Translations under genes and position numbers: made by a program
Source: JANPCX01 sp031431125
Lineage (GTDB): Bacteria > Pseudomonadota > Gammaproteobacteria > Burkholderiales > Burkholderiaceae_C
Length of the DNA: 52,607 nucleotides
Assembly: GCA_031431125.1 (NCBI GenBank)
Contig: JANPCX010000027.1
Span: 1-52,607 of the forward strand
Direction of reading: 5' to 3'
In this document: positions 25,862-34,033 of the stretch, in pieces
Position numbering within the stretch: position 1 is the first letter of the stretch
Layout of the letters: every line of letters begins with the position of its first letter
The notes under the pieces: generated by a model
What the model saw: only the letters and a program-made list of their open reading frames with translations
What the model was told of the DNA's origin: nothing
Database searches by the model: none

Positions 25862-27016
25862 ATGCGCAAAGTTTGGTTGATTTTCACGCAAGCCGTCACC
25901 GTGGCCTTGGGCCTGCTGTTTGTGGTGACCACGCTCAAGCCCGAATGGTTGCAGCGTTCGCCATTGAACACCACCACCGTCAACGTGGCTACGGTCCCAC
26001 AGTTGCCGGCAGCTTCTTCATCTGGGACCACGGGTTTTCGCGCTGCCGCACAGCTGGCTTCGCCTGCCGTGGTCAGCGTCAGCACGAGTAAAACTGCGGC
26101 ACGCTCACCGCAAGAAGGCGATCCTTGGTTTCAATTCTTCTTTGGAAACCGCATGCCTCAGCAACAGCCCCAAGCGGGTTTGGGCTCGGGCGTGATCGTC
26201 TCCAAAGACGGATTTGTACTCACCAACAACCATGTGATTGAAGGTGCGGATGACATCGAAGTGACGCTGCTCGATGGCCGCCGGGCCAACGCCAAAGTCG
26301 TGGGCACCGACCCCGACACCGACCTAGCGGTTCTGAAAATGGAGCTGCCTGACCTTCCCACCATCACCCTTGGCAACACCGAGCAACTGGCGGTGGGTGA
26401 CGCGGTGCTGGCCATCGGCAACCCCTTTGGTGTGGGCCAAACCGTGACCTCAGGCATTGTCAGCGCACTGGGTCGCAACCAACTCGGCATCAATACCTTT
26501 GAGAACTTCATTCAAACCGACGCGGCCATCAACCCTGGGAATTCTGGAGGTGCTTTGGTCGACGAGCGCGGTCTGCTCATCGGCATCAATACCGCCATCT
26601 ATTCACGCAGCGGTGGCAATTTGGGCATTGGTTTTGCCATTCCGGTGAACACCGCCAAACAGGTGATGGAAAGTTTGATAGCCGATGGCTCGGTCAAACG
26701 CGGCTGGATCGGTGTGGAACCGCGAGATCTGACGCCCGAAATTGCGCAAAGCTTCAACCTGCCGGTCAAACAAGGCGTGCTCATCACCGGCGTGCTGCAA
26801 AACGGGCCAGCAGGCAACGCGGGGCTGCGCCCCGGTGATGTAGTCACCCAGGTGGCCGACATGAAAGTAGCCAACACCGCCCAACTGTTGGCCGCCGTGG
26901 CAGCGATCAAACCTCAAACCGAGGCCAGCTTTGCGGTGCAGCGAAGGGAAGAGAAGCTGTTGATCAAGATCACTGTGGCGCAAAGGCCCAAAGCGCCGAC
27001 GAATCGACAGCGCTGA
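25862..27016 (+). CDS. DegQ/DegS-type periplasmic serine protease
   Basis: 384 residues from the ATG at 25862. An uncleaved N-terminal anchor (VWLIFTQAVTVALGLLFVVTT), then a trypsin-like domain with the full triad (His124 in TNNHVIEG, Asp154 in DTDLAVLK, Ser228 in GNSGG), then one PDZ domain (about 280-375, RGWIGVEPRDLTPEI). One PDZ and the anchor are DegS-like features, while the family name in this group is often DegQ. It probably handles misfolded envelope proteins. Its neighbour across the convergent gap is tatC. Confidence 0.92.
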   Translation: MRKVWLIFTQAVTVALGLLFVVTTLKPEWLQRSPLNTTTVNVATVPQLPAASSSGTTGFRAAAQLASPAVVSVSTSKTAARSPQEGDPWFQFFFGNRMPQQQPQAGLGSGVIVSKDGFVLTNNHVIEGADDIEVTLLDGRRANAKVVGTDPDTDLAVLKMELPDLPTITLGNTEQLAVGDAVLAIGNPFGVGQTVTSGIVSALGRNQLGINTFENFIQTDAAINPGNSGGALVDERGLLIGINTAIYSRSGGNLGIGFAIPVNTAKQVMESLIADGSVKRGWIGVEPRDLTPEIAQSFNLPVKQGVLITGVLQNGPAGNAGLRPGDVVTQVADMKVANTAQLLAAVAAIKPQTEASFAVQRREEKLLIKITVAQRPKAPTNRQR

Positions 27017-27037
27017 TCAATCAACCCATCAACCGCA

Positions 27038-27844
27038 TCAAGTTGAACCCTTCGATGCCTCGTCCGCTTCTGGTGGGGCGACCGGTGCCTGCGTATGTTT
27101 CACAAACACCTTGGCCGCCCAAATCCCGACCTCGTAGAGCAAACACATGGGAATGGCCAGGGCCAGTTGGGACACCACGTCGGGCGGCGTGAGCACCGCG
27201 GCAATGATGAAAGCCAGGACGATGAAGTAAGCGCGAAAGTCTTTGAGCTTTTGAATGGACACGATGCCCATGCGGGCCAGCACCATGACCACCACAGGCA
27301 CTTCAAAAGCCGCGCCGAAAGCGATGAACATGGAGAGCACAAAGCTCAAGTAGGCCTCAATGTCTGGCGCGGCCGTGATGCTTTTGGGCGCGAAACTTTG
27401 AATGAACTTGAACACCTGCCCAAAGACGAAGAAATAACAAAACGCGACGCCGGCTAAAAACAAGAAGGTGCTGGAAAAAACCAAAGGCAGCACCAGTTTT
27501 TTCTCATGGTTGTAGAGCCCAGGGGCCACGAAAGCCCACAACTGGTACAGCACCCAAGGCAGAGCCAACATGAAGGCCGCCATCAAGGTGACCTTGATCG
27601 GGACCATGAATGGCGAGATGGGGTTGGTGGCGATCAAGGTCGCGCCTTCAGGCAAATGGGCCACCAAAGGCGCAGCCAGCCAGTCATAGAGCACACCTGG
27701 TGAGGGCCAAATCGCCAGCAGGACAAAACACACCAAAATAGCCAACGCCGCGCGAATCAAGCGATCTCGCAATTCCACCAGATGGGTGACAAAGGGTTGC
27801 TCTGTGCCCGCAAGTTCGTCGGGTCCGGAATCGTTTTTATTCAT
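27038..27844 (-). CDS. tatC: Twin-arginine translocase subunit TatC
   Basis: 268 residues with six membrane spans. The family opening is FVTHLVELRDRLIRA. Others: PLVAHLPEGATLIATNPISPF, LPWVLYQLWAFVAPGLYNHEKK, and the FGAAFEVPVVV helix with the conserved Glu. It recognises the RR signal together with TatB. Last gene of tatA-tatB-tatC; the start overlaps nothing and lies 3 bases after tatB. Confidence 0.97.
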   Translation of the reverse strand: MNKNDSGPDELAGTEQPFVTHLVELRDRLIRAALAILVCFVLLAIWPSPGVLYDWLAAPLVAHLPEGATLIATNPISPFMVPIKVTLMAAFMLALPWVLYQLWAFVAPGLYNHEKKLVLPLVFSSTFLFLAGVAFCYFFVFGQVFKFIQSFAPKSITAAPDIEAYLSFVLSMFIAFGAAFEVPVVVMVLARMGIVSIQKLKDFRAYFIVLAFIIAAVLTPPDVVSQLALAIPMCLLYEVGIWAAKVFVKHTQAPVAPPEADEASKGST

Positions 27845-27847
27845 GAA

Positions 27848-28321
27848 TTAGGCCTGCGGACGTGGTGGCCGAAAACGGGCCACACGGGCAGCACCCGACT
27901 GCGCCTTGCCGCGCACACCATGGCGCTGTTTGTACCACTGGGGCATGGCCGAACGTTTGAGGCGCCAGTTCTTCTTTTTGGGCTTGTGGTAATAAGAATT
28001 CGGGCGAAAACCGTCCATCGCGGCGTTGTCAGACGCAGGATCGTTCCAAGCCGTGGACAGGTTCTCCGAGACGTCGTGGATCTCTTTGGAGACACTCTCC
28101 TGCATGCCACGCGCCGCGTCTTCAAACTGGCCTTTGGCTTTTTTGAGCTCTTCCAGATCAATGGAGCGGCTGACTTCGGCCTTCACATCAGACACATAGC
28201 GCTGCGCTTTGCCCAGCAAATGGCCGACGGTGCGGGCCACACGCGGCAAACGCTCAGGGCCGATCACGATCAACGCCACGGCGCCGATCAAAGCAAGCTT
28301 GTCAAAACCAAAGTCAATCAT
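27848..28321 (-). CDS. tatB: Twin-arginine translocase subunit TatB
   Basis: 157 residues. MIDFGFDKLALIGAVALIVIGPERLPRVARTVG is the membrane helix, GP hinge and start of the amphipathic helix. KAEVSRSIDLEELKK follows, then a charged and variable tail (YYHKPKKKNWRLKR). The length and the acidic first residues separate it from TatA. With TatC it forms the signal-recognition complex. Confidence 0.95.
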   Translation of the reverse strand: MIDFGFDKLALIGAVALIVIGPERLPRVARTVGHLLGKAQRYVSDVKAEVSRSIDLEELKKAKGQFEDAARGMQESVSKEIHDVSENLSTAWNDPASDNAAMDGFRPNSYYHKPKKKNWRLKRSAMPQWYKQRHGVRGKAQSGAARVARFRPPRPQA

Positions 28322-28345
28322 GCGGCGCTGAGCGGCTCAGCCATG

Positions 28346-28576
28346 TCACAACTTTGTTTTGGCTTCAACGTCGACCGTGTTGGCATCAGCGGTTTTGTTG
28401 GTGCCCACTTGCTGCGCCGGCGTGTCAGCAGAAGTGCTGCCATCCTTCATGCCGTCTTTGAATCCCTTGACGGCGCCTCCGAGGTCAGAGCCCATATTTC
28501 TGAGTTTTTTGGTGCCAAATATCAAAATGACCACCAACAAAACGATCAACCAATGCCAAATGCTGAATGAGCCCAT
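28346..28576 (-). CDS. tatA: Twin-arginine translocase subunit TatA
   Basis: 76 residues. A short periplasmic end and membrane helix (MGSFSIWHWLIVLLVVILIFGTKKLRNMG), then an amphipathic helix (DLGGAVKGFKDGMKDG) and a short acidic tail. TatA polymerises to form the pore. First gene of the tat set; the bc1 Rieske protein nearby is a probable substrate. Confidence 0.96.
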   Translation of the reverse strand: MGSFSIWHWLIVLLVVILIFGTKKLRNMGSDLGGAVKGFKDGMKDGSTSADTPAQQVGTNKTADANTVDVEAKTKL

Positions 28577-28662
28577 GAGGTGTCTCCTGTGAAAACAATA
28601 GAAAGATTCTAGGGCAGTGGTGTGAAACGGCCTGGTGGCTATTCACCCACTTCGGGCAAGGA

Positions 28663-29010
28663 TCACCCTTTGGCCCAAGGCCGTGGGCCACCGATGACAT
28701 GCATATGCAAATGTCCCACTTCTTGGCCGCCATCAGGGCCGGTGTTGATTTGAGTGCGGAAACCGTTGCCAGCCCCTTGCGCCACGGCCAGGTCTTTAGC
28801 CAAAACCAGCATGCGACCGAGCAAGGACTGATGCTGCGTTCCCACGTCAGACAGGCTGGCGATGTGTTCCTTGGGAATGATCAAAAAATGCACCGGCGCC
28901 CACGGGTTGATGTCGTGAAAGGCGAGCAAGTCTTCGTCTTCGTAGACCTTGCGCGAGGGAATTTTCCCGGCAACGATCTTGCAAAAAATACAGTTCGGGT
29001 CGTGAATCAT
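28663..29010 (-). CDS. HIT-family nucleotide hydrolase (HinT-like)
   Basis: 115 residues from the ATG at 29010 (MIHDPNCIFCKIVAGKIPSRKVYEDEDLLAFHDI); an earlier in-frame TTG is less family-like. Carries zinc Cys pair CIFC, the VHFLIIPKEHIASL strand, and the histidine triad HLHMHV near the end. HinT enzymes hydrolyse purine nucleoside phosphoramidates. It lies between DUF4870 and tatA in the order usual for Comamonadaceae. Confidence 0.94.
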   Translation of the reverse strand: MIHDPNCIFCKIVAGKIPSRKVYEDEDLLAFHDINPWAPVHFLIIPKEHIASLSDVGTQHQSLLGRMLVLAKDLAVAQGAGNGFRTQINTGPDGGQEVGHLHMHVIGGPRPWAKG

Positions 29011-29040
29011 GGGCGAGAGAGAAGTATTCAAATCGACAGC

Positions 29041-29418
29041 TTACTGCGGCATCGGGGCGTTGGCATTGAGATTGGCCCAACCGCGAATCACGCGGTAGAG
29101 AAACCAAATGGAAATCACAACCCAGGCGATCCAGCCCGGCAAGAACAACAACAGCCACAGGGGCGATGTCACCAAGTACAGCCCCCCCGCCCACAGCACA
29201 GTCCGGATCCTCCAGCGAAAGTGCGACTCCTGCCACGTTCCTTGTGCATCGTCCTTTTTCACCAAATCAATGACAAAGGCGACGATCAGCAGCACAACGC
29301 TGGCCTGCACGCCAGGCAGCACAGCACCTACCGCCACAATGGTGTGAAGCAAGTAGCTGATATGGCCCGCGGTTTTGAGCGAGCGGCTGCGTTCGTCCAG
29401 GTCAATCACGTCATTCAT
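29041..29418 (-). CDS. DUF4870-like small membrane protein
   Basis: 125 residues with about three membrane spans (ISYLLHTIVAVGAVLPG, VVLLIVAFVIDLVKK, and a paired hydrophobic stretch LWAGGLYLVTSPLWLLLFLPGWIAWVVISIWFLYRVIRG). Function unknown. Located between hisE and the HIT gene, with short gaps on both sides, so it belongs to the same leftward operon. Confidence 0.8.
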   Translation of the reverse strand: MNDVIDLDERSRSLKTAGHISYLLHTIVAVGAVLPGVQASVVLLIVAFVIDLVKKDDAQGTWQESHFRWRIRTVLWAGGLYLVTSPLWLLLFLPGWIAWVVISIWFLYRVIRGWANLNANAPMPQ

Positions 29419-29443
29419 GGTTGGGGCCTTTTTTCAGAACGGC

Positions 29444-29803
29444 TCAATCGCCGCTGGTTTCCCGGTCTTGCATTTTTCGTGCCGCAAACTCTTCCAAGCC
29501 CGACAGCCCTTCTCGCCGCTGCAGTTCGGCCAGCACATCGGCGGGTTTCAAACCAAAGTGCGACAGCGCAATCATGCTGTGAAACCACAGATCCGCCACT
29601 TCGTAGACGATTTTTTGCTTGTCGCCATCTTTGGCGGCCATCACTGTTTCAGTGGCTTCTTCGCCCACTTTTTTCAAAATGGCATCAAGGCCCTTGTGAA
29701 ACAAGCGGGCCACATAACTTTTTTCGGGGTCGCCCAGTTTTCGCTGCTCAATGACAGCGGCCAGGTGTTCCAGGATGTCTTGCGAGGTGATTGACGGCTT
29801 CAT
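29444..29803 (-). CDS. hisE: Phosphoribosyl-ATP pyrophosphatase HisE
   Basis: 119 residues. Second step of histidine synthesis: removes pyrophosphate from phosphoribosyl-ATP. The MazG-like helical fold shows the metal-binding EEATETVMAAK and YEVADLWFHSMIALSHFG motifs. Lies 24 bases after hisI. It is the separate enzyme, not the HisIE fusion seen in enterics. Confidence 0.95.
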   Translation of the reverse strand: MKPSITSQDILEHLAAVIEQRKLGDPEKSYVARLFHKGLDAILKKVGEEATETVMAAKDGDKQKIVYEVADLWFHSMIALSHFGLKPADVLAELQRREGLSGLEEFAARKMQDRETSGD

Positions 29804-29827
29804 GTGGCGGTTTCGCTTATCGCTCTA

Positions 29828-30217
29828 TCACTTGTAAATTCGCTCGGGGTCTTTCAAAACCGGCTCCACTGTTTTCCATGCGCCGTCTTTGTAAAGCTGA
29901 AAAAAACAGCTGTGGCGGCCCGTGTGGCAGGCAATGCCAGGCTCGTGACCCTGCTGCGTGACCTTGAGCAAGACCACATCGTTGTCGCAGTCCAGGCGAA
30001 TCTCGTGCACGGTCTGGATGTGCCCGGACTCCTCGCCCTTGTGCCACAAACGCTGCCGCGATCGACTGAAATACACCGCTTCACCACGTTTGGCGGTTTC
30101 CAGCAGCGCCTCGCGGTTCATGAAGGCGAACATCAGCACGTCGTTGCTGCCAAGCTCTTGCGCGATCACTGGCACCAGGCCTTGCGCGTCCCATTTCACT
30201 TCGTCAAGCCAGTTCAT
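29828..30217 (-). CDS. hisI: Phosphoribosyl-AMP cyclohydrolase HisI
   Basis: 129 residues from the ATG at 30217 (MNWLDEVKWDAQGLVPVIAQ). Third step of histidine synthesis. Motifs: LMFAFMNREALLET, YFSRSRQRLWHKGEESGH, RLDCDNDVVLLKV and the zinc site CHTGRHSCFF. In relatives hisF usually lies directly upstream; here the next gene upstream is a nudix hydrolase 16 bases away, so the his operon is broken or rearranged at this point. Confidence 0.96.
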   Translation of the reverse strand: MNWLDEVKWDAQGLVPVIAQELGSNDVLMFAFMNREALLETAKRGEAVYFSRSRQRLWHKGEESGHIQTVHEIRLDCDNDVVLLKVTQQGHEPGIACHTGRHSCFFQLYKDGAWKTVEPVLKDPERIYK

Positions 30218-30233
30218 GGCGGCAGTGTAGCAA

Positions 30234-30668
30234 TCAGGCCTGATGGGTTGCCCCAACAAAACCTTGCTCTTGGGCAAACCATTGCAGCACTGGCACCGTG
30301 CCTGGCAGCACGGGGGTAACCTCGACAGGAAGTTGTTGCCAGGCCATGCTTTGTTGTTCTCGCATTTGCAGTTCACCCGACCACTCAAATACTTTGCAAA
30401 AGTGCAGCCGAACGCGCGCGTGGGGATAGTCCATCACTTCCACTTTCCACGGAGCAGCAGCGGCAATGGTGATGCCCAACTCTTCCTGCAACTCCCGGCG
30501 CAGGGCTTGTTCCACCGTTTCTCCCGCCTCGAGTTTGCCGCCCGGAAACTCCCAATATCCGGCGTACACCTTGCCTTCGGGGCGGGAGGTAAGCAAAAAC
30601 TGGCCCGTGCTGTCGACCAACACGCCCACCGCGACCTCCACTGGCGTGCGCTCAGGCTGGGTTGTCAT
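30234..30668 (-). CDS. MutT-like nudix hydrolase (8-oxo-dGTP type)
   Basis: 144 residues. The nudix box is complete: GGKLEAGETVEQALRRELQEELGI (about 43-66). The preceding text (VEVAVGVLVDSTGQFLLTSRPEGKVYAGYWEFPGG) matches MutT, which clears oxidised guanine nucleotides. The start ATG overlaps the stop of the DUF815 gene by ATGA, so the two are translationally coupled; secA-mutT linkage seen in other bacteria is absent. Confidence 0.9.
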   Translation of the reverse strand: MTTQPERTPVEVAVGVLVDSTGQFLLTSRPEGKVYAGYWEFPGGKLEAGETVEQALRRELQEELGITIAAAAPWKVEVMDYPHARVRLHFCKVFEWSGELQMREQQSMAWQQLPVEVTPVLPGTVPVLQWFAQEQGFVGATHQA

Positions 30669-31531
30669 GCGGCATGCCTGCCAGCGTAGTCCTTGGCAAA
30701 CTGAAAAGCCACGCGACCTGAGCGCGACCCACGCTCCAGCGCCCAGACCAAACTTTCTTGGCGGGCAGCGGCAATCGCGTCCTCAGAAACACCCAAGTTG
30801 CGCAACCACTGCGCCACGATTGCCAGGTATTCCTCTTGGGTGAAAGGATAAAAACTCAGCCACAAACCAAACCGCTCCGACAGGGAGATTTTTTCCTCCA
30901 CCACTTCACCCGGGTGCACTTCGCCATCCTCCCGGTGTTGGTAGCTGAGGTTTTCTTTCATGTACTCCGGCAACAAATGGCGGCGGTTGCTGGTGGCATA
31001 GATCAGAACGTTGTCCGAGGCTTGCGAAATCGAACCGTCCAAGATGGACTTCAGTGCTTTGTAGCCGGGCTCGCCCTCGTCGAAACTCAGGTCATCACAA
31101 AACACGATAAAACGCTCGGGTCTCTCGGCCACGAGGTCAACGATGTCGGGCAAATCCACCAGGTCGGTTTTATCCACTTCGATGAGACGCAAACCTTGTG
31201 GTGCGTATTCGTTCAAACACGCTTTGATGAGCGAACTTTTCCCAGTGCCTCGCGCCCCGGTCAGCAGCACATTGTTGGCGGGCTGTTTGAATACAAACTG
31301 GGCGGTGTTGGCCAGCAGCCGCTGCTTTTGGCCGTCGACCTCCTGGAGGTCGTCAAGGGCTATGGTCGCCACATGCCGGACGGGCTGCAGAAAACCTGAG
31401 CCCCCTCTTTTGCGATAGCGAAAGGCGATAGAGGCTTGCCAATCTGGGGCTTGCAAAGCGTGGGGCAACACAGCCTCAAGGCGAAGCAACACGCTCTCAG
31501 CGCGTGCGATCAAACGGTCAAAATCAGTCAT
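30665..31531 (-). CDS. DUF815 AAA-type ATP-binding protein
   Basis: 288 residues from the ATG at 31531 (MTDFDRLIARAESVLLRLE). Walker A is GARGTGKSSLIKA; the acidic Walker B-like segment is RFIVFCDDLSFDEGE; a sensor-like ATSNRRHLLPEYM follows. The C-terminal lid includes LSERFGLWLSFYPFTQEEYLAIV. The family is widespread in proteobacteria beside mutT-like genes and its role is unknown. No membrane segment. Confidence 0.88.
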   Translation of the reverse strand: MTDFDRLIARAESVLLRLEAVLPHALQAPDWQASIAFRYRKRGGSGFLQPVRHVATIALDDLQEVDGQKQRLLANTAQFVFKQPANNVLLTGARGTGKSSLIKACLNEYAPQGLRLIEVDKTDLVDLPDIVDLVAERPERFIVFCDDLSFDEGEPGYKALKSILDGSISQASDNVLIYATSNRRHLLPEYMKENLSYQHREDGEVHPGEVVEEKISLSERFGLWLSFYPFTQEEYLAIVAQWLRNLGVSEDAIAAARQESLVWALERGSRSGRVAFQFAKDYAGRHAA

Positions 31532-31587
31532 ACGCGCAAGTTTAGGGGCAGTGGCAAACCTGTTGCCCACCCACAGTCAGCGGAGAA

Positions 31588-32253
31588 TCACGCCAGCAAC
31601 AACTTCAGCGTTGCGTCCAAATGCTCGGTCGGCGCACGTTTGAAACCTGAACGCGCGTAGCGGTGCAAACGCCCCACGGCCAAGGCCGTCAAGGCCGAGG
31701 AACGAAGTTGGGCTTCGACCGTGGGGGAGCTGGAGCCCGCGCTGTCAAACGCCAGACGCAGGCTTTGTTTGAGCTGAGACTCAATGCGGTCAAAGAATTG
31801 GCTCATGCGGGTGAGCAAACGCTCATTCTCAAACACCAAAGCATCGCCCACCATGACGCGGGTCATGCCGGGGTTTTTCTCGCCAAATTGCAGCAGCACC
31901 TGAACGGCCTTGTGGGCCTGGGTGCGGCCATCGGTTTCGCGTTCGTTGATTTGGTTGATGAGGGTGAAAACACTTTGTTCGATGAAATCGATCAAACCTT
32001 CAAACATTTGCGCCTTGCTGGCGAAGTGCCGGTACAGGGCCGCTTCGCTCACCTGCAAACGTGCCGCCAGTGCCGCCGTAGTGACACGCTCACCCCCGGG
32101 CTGTTCCAGCATGGCGGCCAGGGTTTGCAGAATTTGCACCCTGCGCTCGCCGGGTTTGGGACGCTTGCGCACCGGAGTGGCGGCCTCGGTCGCAACCGCT
32201 TCGGCCTCGTCTGTGGCGTCGTCTTCGGGCATGTGTTCTGGACCTGAATTCAT
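31588..32253 (-). CDS. slmA: Nucleoid occlusion factor SlmA (TetR family)
   Basis: 221 residues from the ATG at 32253; an alternative ATG lies at 32232. An acidic N-terminal tail (about 1-30) precedes KPGERRVQILQTLAAMLEQPGGERVTTAALAARLQVSEAALYRHFASKAQMFEGLI, the TetR-type helix-turn-helix matching SlmA closely. The rest is the dimer domain (PGMTRVMVGDALVFENERLLTRMSQFFDRIE). SlmA blocks FtsZ ring assembly over the nucleoid. Its start overlaps the stop of the HAD gene (ATGA). Confidence 0.9.
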   Translation of the reverse strand: MNSGPEHMPEDDATDEAEAVATEAATPVRKRPKPGERRVQILQTLAAMLEQPGGERVTTAALAARLQVSEAALYRHFASKAQMFEGLIDFIEQSVFTLINQINERETDGRTQAHKAVQVLLQFGEKNPGMTRVMVGDALVFENERLLTRMSQFFDRIESQLKQSLRLAFDSAGSSSPTVEAQLRSSALTALAVGRLHRYARSGFKRAPTEHLDATLKLLLA

Positions 32254-33053
32254 CGCAAAGGACCCCAAGCGCGGTGCAGAGTTTGTATCTGTTTGATTCT
32301 GGCACACACGTAGGAAGGCTTGGCGCAAGGGTGAACACTAACTCGCGTCGATTTTGTTGCGTTATTCACGCTGGGGGCGTTTGGCTGGTAACGCAGCATC
32401 CAAGCGGTCTGCATACCCACCTTGCGGGCACCCTTTTGATGGGCCAGGGTGTCCTCCACCAACACGCATCGGTGGGCGGGCGTTTTGAGGCAAACCGCCA
32501 AACGTCGGAAAAGGCGGGCGTCGGGCTTGGGGCGCAACACGCCAAAAATGTGCATGTCCTCAATGCTGATCACCGCGTCAAAGCAGCGGGTCATCCGCAG
32601 TGCCGCCAACACCCGCAGGGCGTAGGCACGCGGTGCATTGGTCAGCAAGATCTTGCGACCAGGCAAGCGCTTCAAGGCCACTCTGTCATGGCTGCTGGTC
32701 CGCAGCCTTGCTTCCAGCCCTGGCAGCAGATGGGTGTGGTGCAAAAAATGGGCAGCGCTGACTCCATGATGGCGCACCAACCCCAGCAAGGTGGCTCCGT
32801 AGCGGTCCCAATAGTGCTGGCGCAGGCTGCTGGCAGCCTCATGCGACAAATTCAGGTGCTGGACGATGTAGTCCGTCATCGCCTGGTTGGTGGGACCGAA
32901 GGCGGCATGGCTCGCGTCGTGCAGGGTGTTGTCGAGGTCAAACAACCAAGTCAACCGGGAGCCGGTGCGGTGCACCCGTCGGGGGTGCGGGCGAATACGC
33001 TCTGCGGTGGGGTCGCTTCGTCGCCCCCCGCCCGCACGGCCCAGAGACTTCAT
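32250..33053 (-). CDS. Pyrimidine 5'-nucleotidase (HAD family, SDT1-like)
   Basis: 267 residues. HAD motif I is DLDNTLHDAS (about residues 39-48), motif II is LTNAPRAYA, and motif IV lies in VLVEDTLAHQKGARKVG. The cap (HHGVSAAHFLHHTHLLPGLEA) fits pyrimidine nucleotidases. ATG 33053 has an SD (GAGGGT), but its first 33 residues are basic and low-complexity, and a TTG just before TWLFDLDN is an alternative. The C-terminus extends about 40 residues beyond the usual end and stops in the slmA start codon (ATGA), so the two are coupled. Confidence 0.85.
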   Translation of the reverse strand: MKSLGRAGGGRRSDPTAERIRPHPRRVHRTGSRLTWLFDLDNTLHDASHAAFGPTNQAMTDYIVQHLNLSHEAASSLRQHYWDRYGATLLGLVRHHGVSAAHFLHHTHLLPGLEARLRTSSHDRVALKRLPGRKILLTNAPRAYALRVLAALRMTRCFDAVISIEDMHIFGVLRPKPDARLFRRLAVCLKTPAHRCVLVEDTLAHQKGARKVGMQTAWMLRYQPNAPSVNNATKSTRVSVHPCAKPSYVCARIKQIQTLHRAWGPLR

Positions 33054-33084
33054 ACCCTCATCTTTTTCATTTCAGATGAGTTCA

Positions 33085-34017
33085 TCACTGCGCTGTGCGA
33101 CTCATATTCGACGGGTCAACGTTGGCACCAAGCTCGAACTCGCGCAAGAAGATCAGCAGTGCCTCAACAAACTGTGACGGCACTTCTTCTGCGGGGAAAT
33201 GCCCACACGGCAACGCTTGCGTGCGCACATCGCGCGCCCACGATTGCCAGATTGGTAGTGGATCCCGGGCCTTGTCACCGCCATACTGCTCACCCCATAG
33301 CACCAGGGTCGGGCAATCGATTCGTCGGCCCGCCTGTCGATCAACCTCATCGTGTGCACAGTCCGATGTCAAACCGGCGCGGTAATCCTCACACGCGGCA
33401 TGCACCACTTGCGGGTTGGAAAAGCTTTGTGTGTAGGTCGCCATCGCTTGGCTGGATATCGCTCCAGTCCGACCCAGCCAGGACTCAATGAACCGGCGTA
33501 TGTACGGCTCTGAATTCTGCAGAATCAGTTCTTCTGGAATGGGCGAAGGTTGCGCCAACAAGAACCAGTGGTACATCTTCAGAGCATTCTGGGCATTGAC
33601 TCTTTCAACGGCTTCCAGGGTGGGGATGATGTCGACCACTGAAAGGGTCCTGACCGCGCTTGGCGCATCCAAGGCAAGCCGGTAAGCGACGCGCCCACCG
33701 CGATCGTGTCCGACGACATGGAACGACGAATGCCCGAGTGTCTGCATCACGTCCAACGCGTCTTGAGCCATTGCACGCTTCGAATAGGCGAGGTGGGTCG
33801 AATCCGATTTGGGCCCCTGACTTTCCCCATATCCACGAAGATCGGGGATAACCAGTTGATAGTGCTTGGCCAATTCCGGCGCGACCAAATGCCAGGCGAA
33901 ATGAGTCTGCGGGTACCCATGCAACAAGAGCAGGGGTTCCCCGAAGCCACCCACGCGCAAAAAGATATCAGCCGCCGCTGTTTTGATGTGATGAGAAGTG
34001 AAGTTCTCGTACGCCAT
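33085..34017 (-). CDS. Fluoroacetate/haloacetate dehalogenase-like alpha/beta hydrolase
   Basis: 310 residues. The catalytic set follows the fluoroacetate dehalogenase pattern, not that of esterases: nucleophile Asp105 with Arg106 and Arg109 (VGHDRGGRVAYR), Asp129 (SVVDI), His273 (PCGHFPAEEVP), and the halide-binding pair His150-Trp151 (MYHWFLLAQP), with Tyr212 a further candidate. The oxyanion loop is HGYPQTHFAWH and DLRGYGES is present. In the well-studied enzyme the same residues are spaced identically from Asp110 (recalled numbering D110, R111, R114, D134, H155, W156). It lies between argB and the HAD gene, where relatives usually have no such gene, so it is probably an added gene. Other alpha-haloacids are possible substrates. 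Confidence 0.82.
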   Translation of the reverse strand: MAYENFTSHHIKTAAADIFLRVGGFGEPLLLLHGYPQTHFAWHLVAPELAKHYQLVIPDLRGYGESQGPKSDSTHLAYSKRAMAQDALDVMQTLGHSSFHVVGHDRGGRVAYRLALDAPSAVRTLSVVDIIPTLEAVERVNAQNALKMYHWFLLAQPSPIPEELILQNSEPYIRRFIESWLGRTGAISSQAMATYTQSFSNPQVVHAACEDYRAGLTSDCAHDEVDRQAGRRIDCPTLVLWGEQYGGDKARDPLPIWQSWARDVRTQALPCGHFPAEEVPSQFVEALLIFLREFELGANVDPSNMSRTAQ

Positions 34018-34033
34018 GAAATTGGCGCGCCAG

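Noticed and set aside
27900..27920. GCGCCTTGC match to the foldback core inside tatB
   Set aside because: Falls in conserved-length coding sequence, lacks the hairpin and the GCGTTGC block; chance match.
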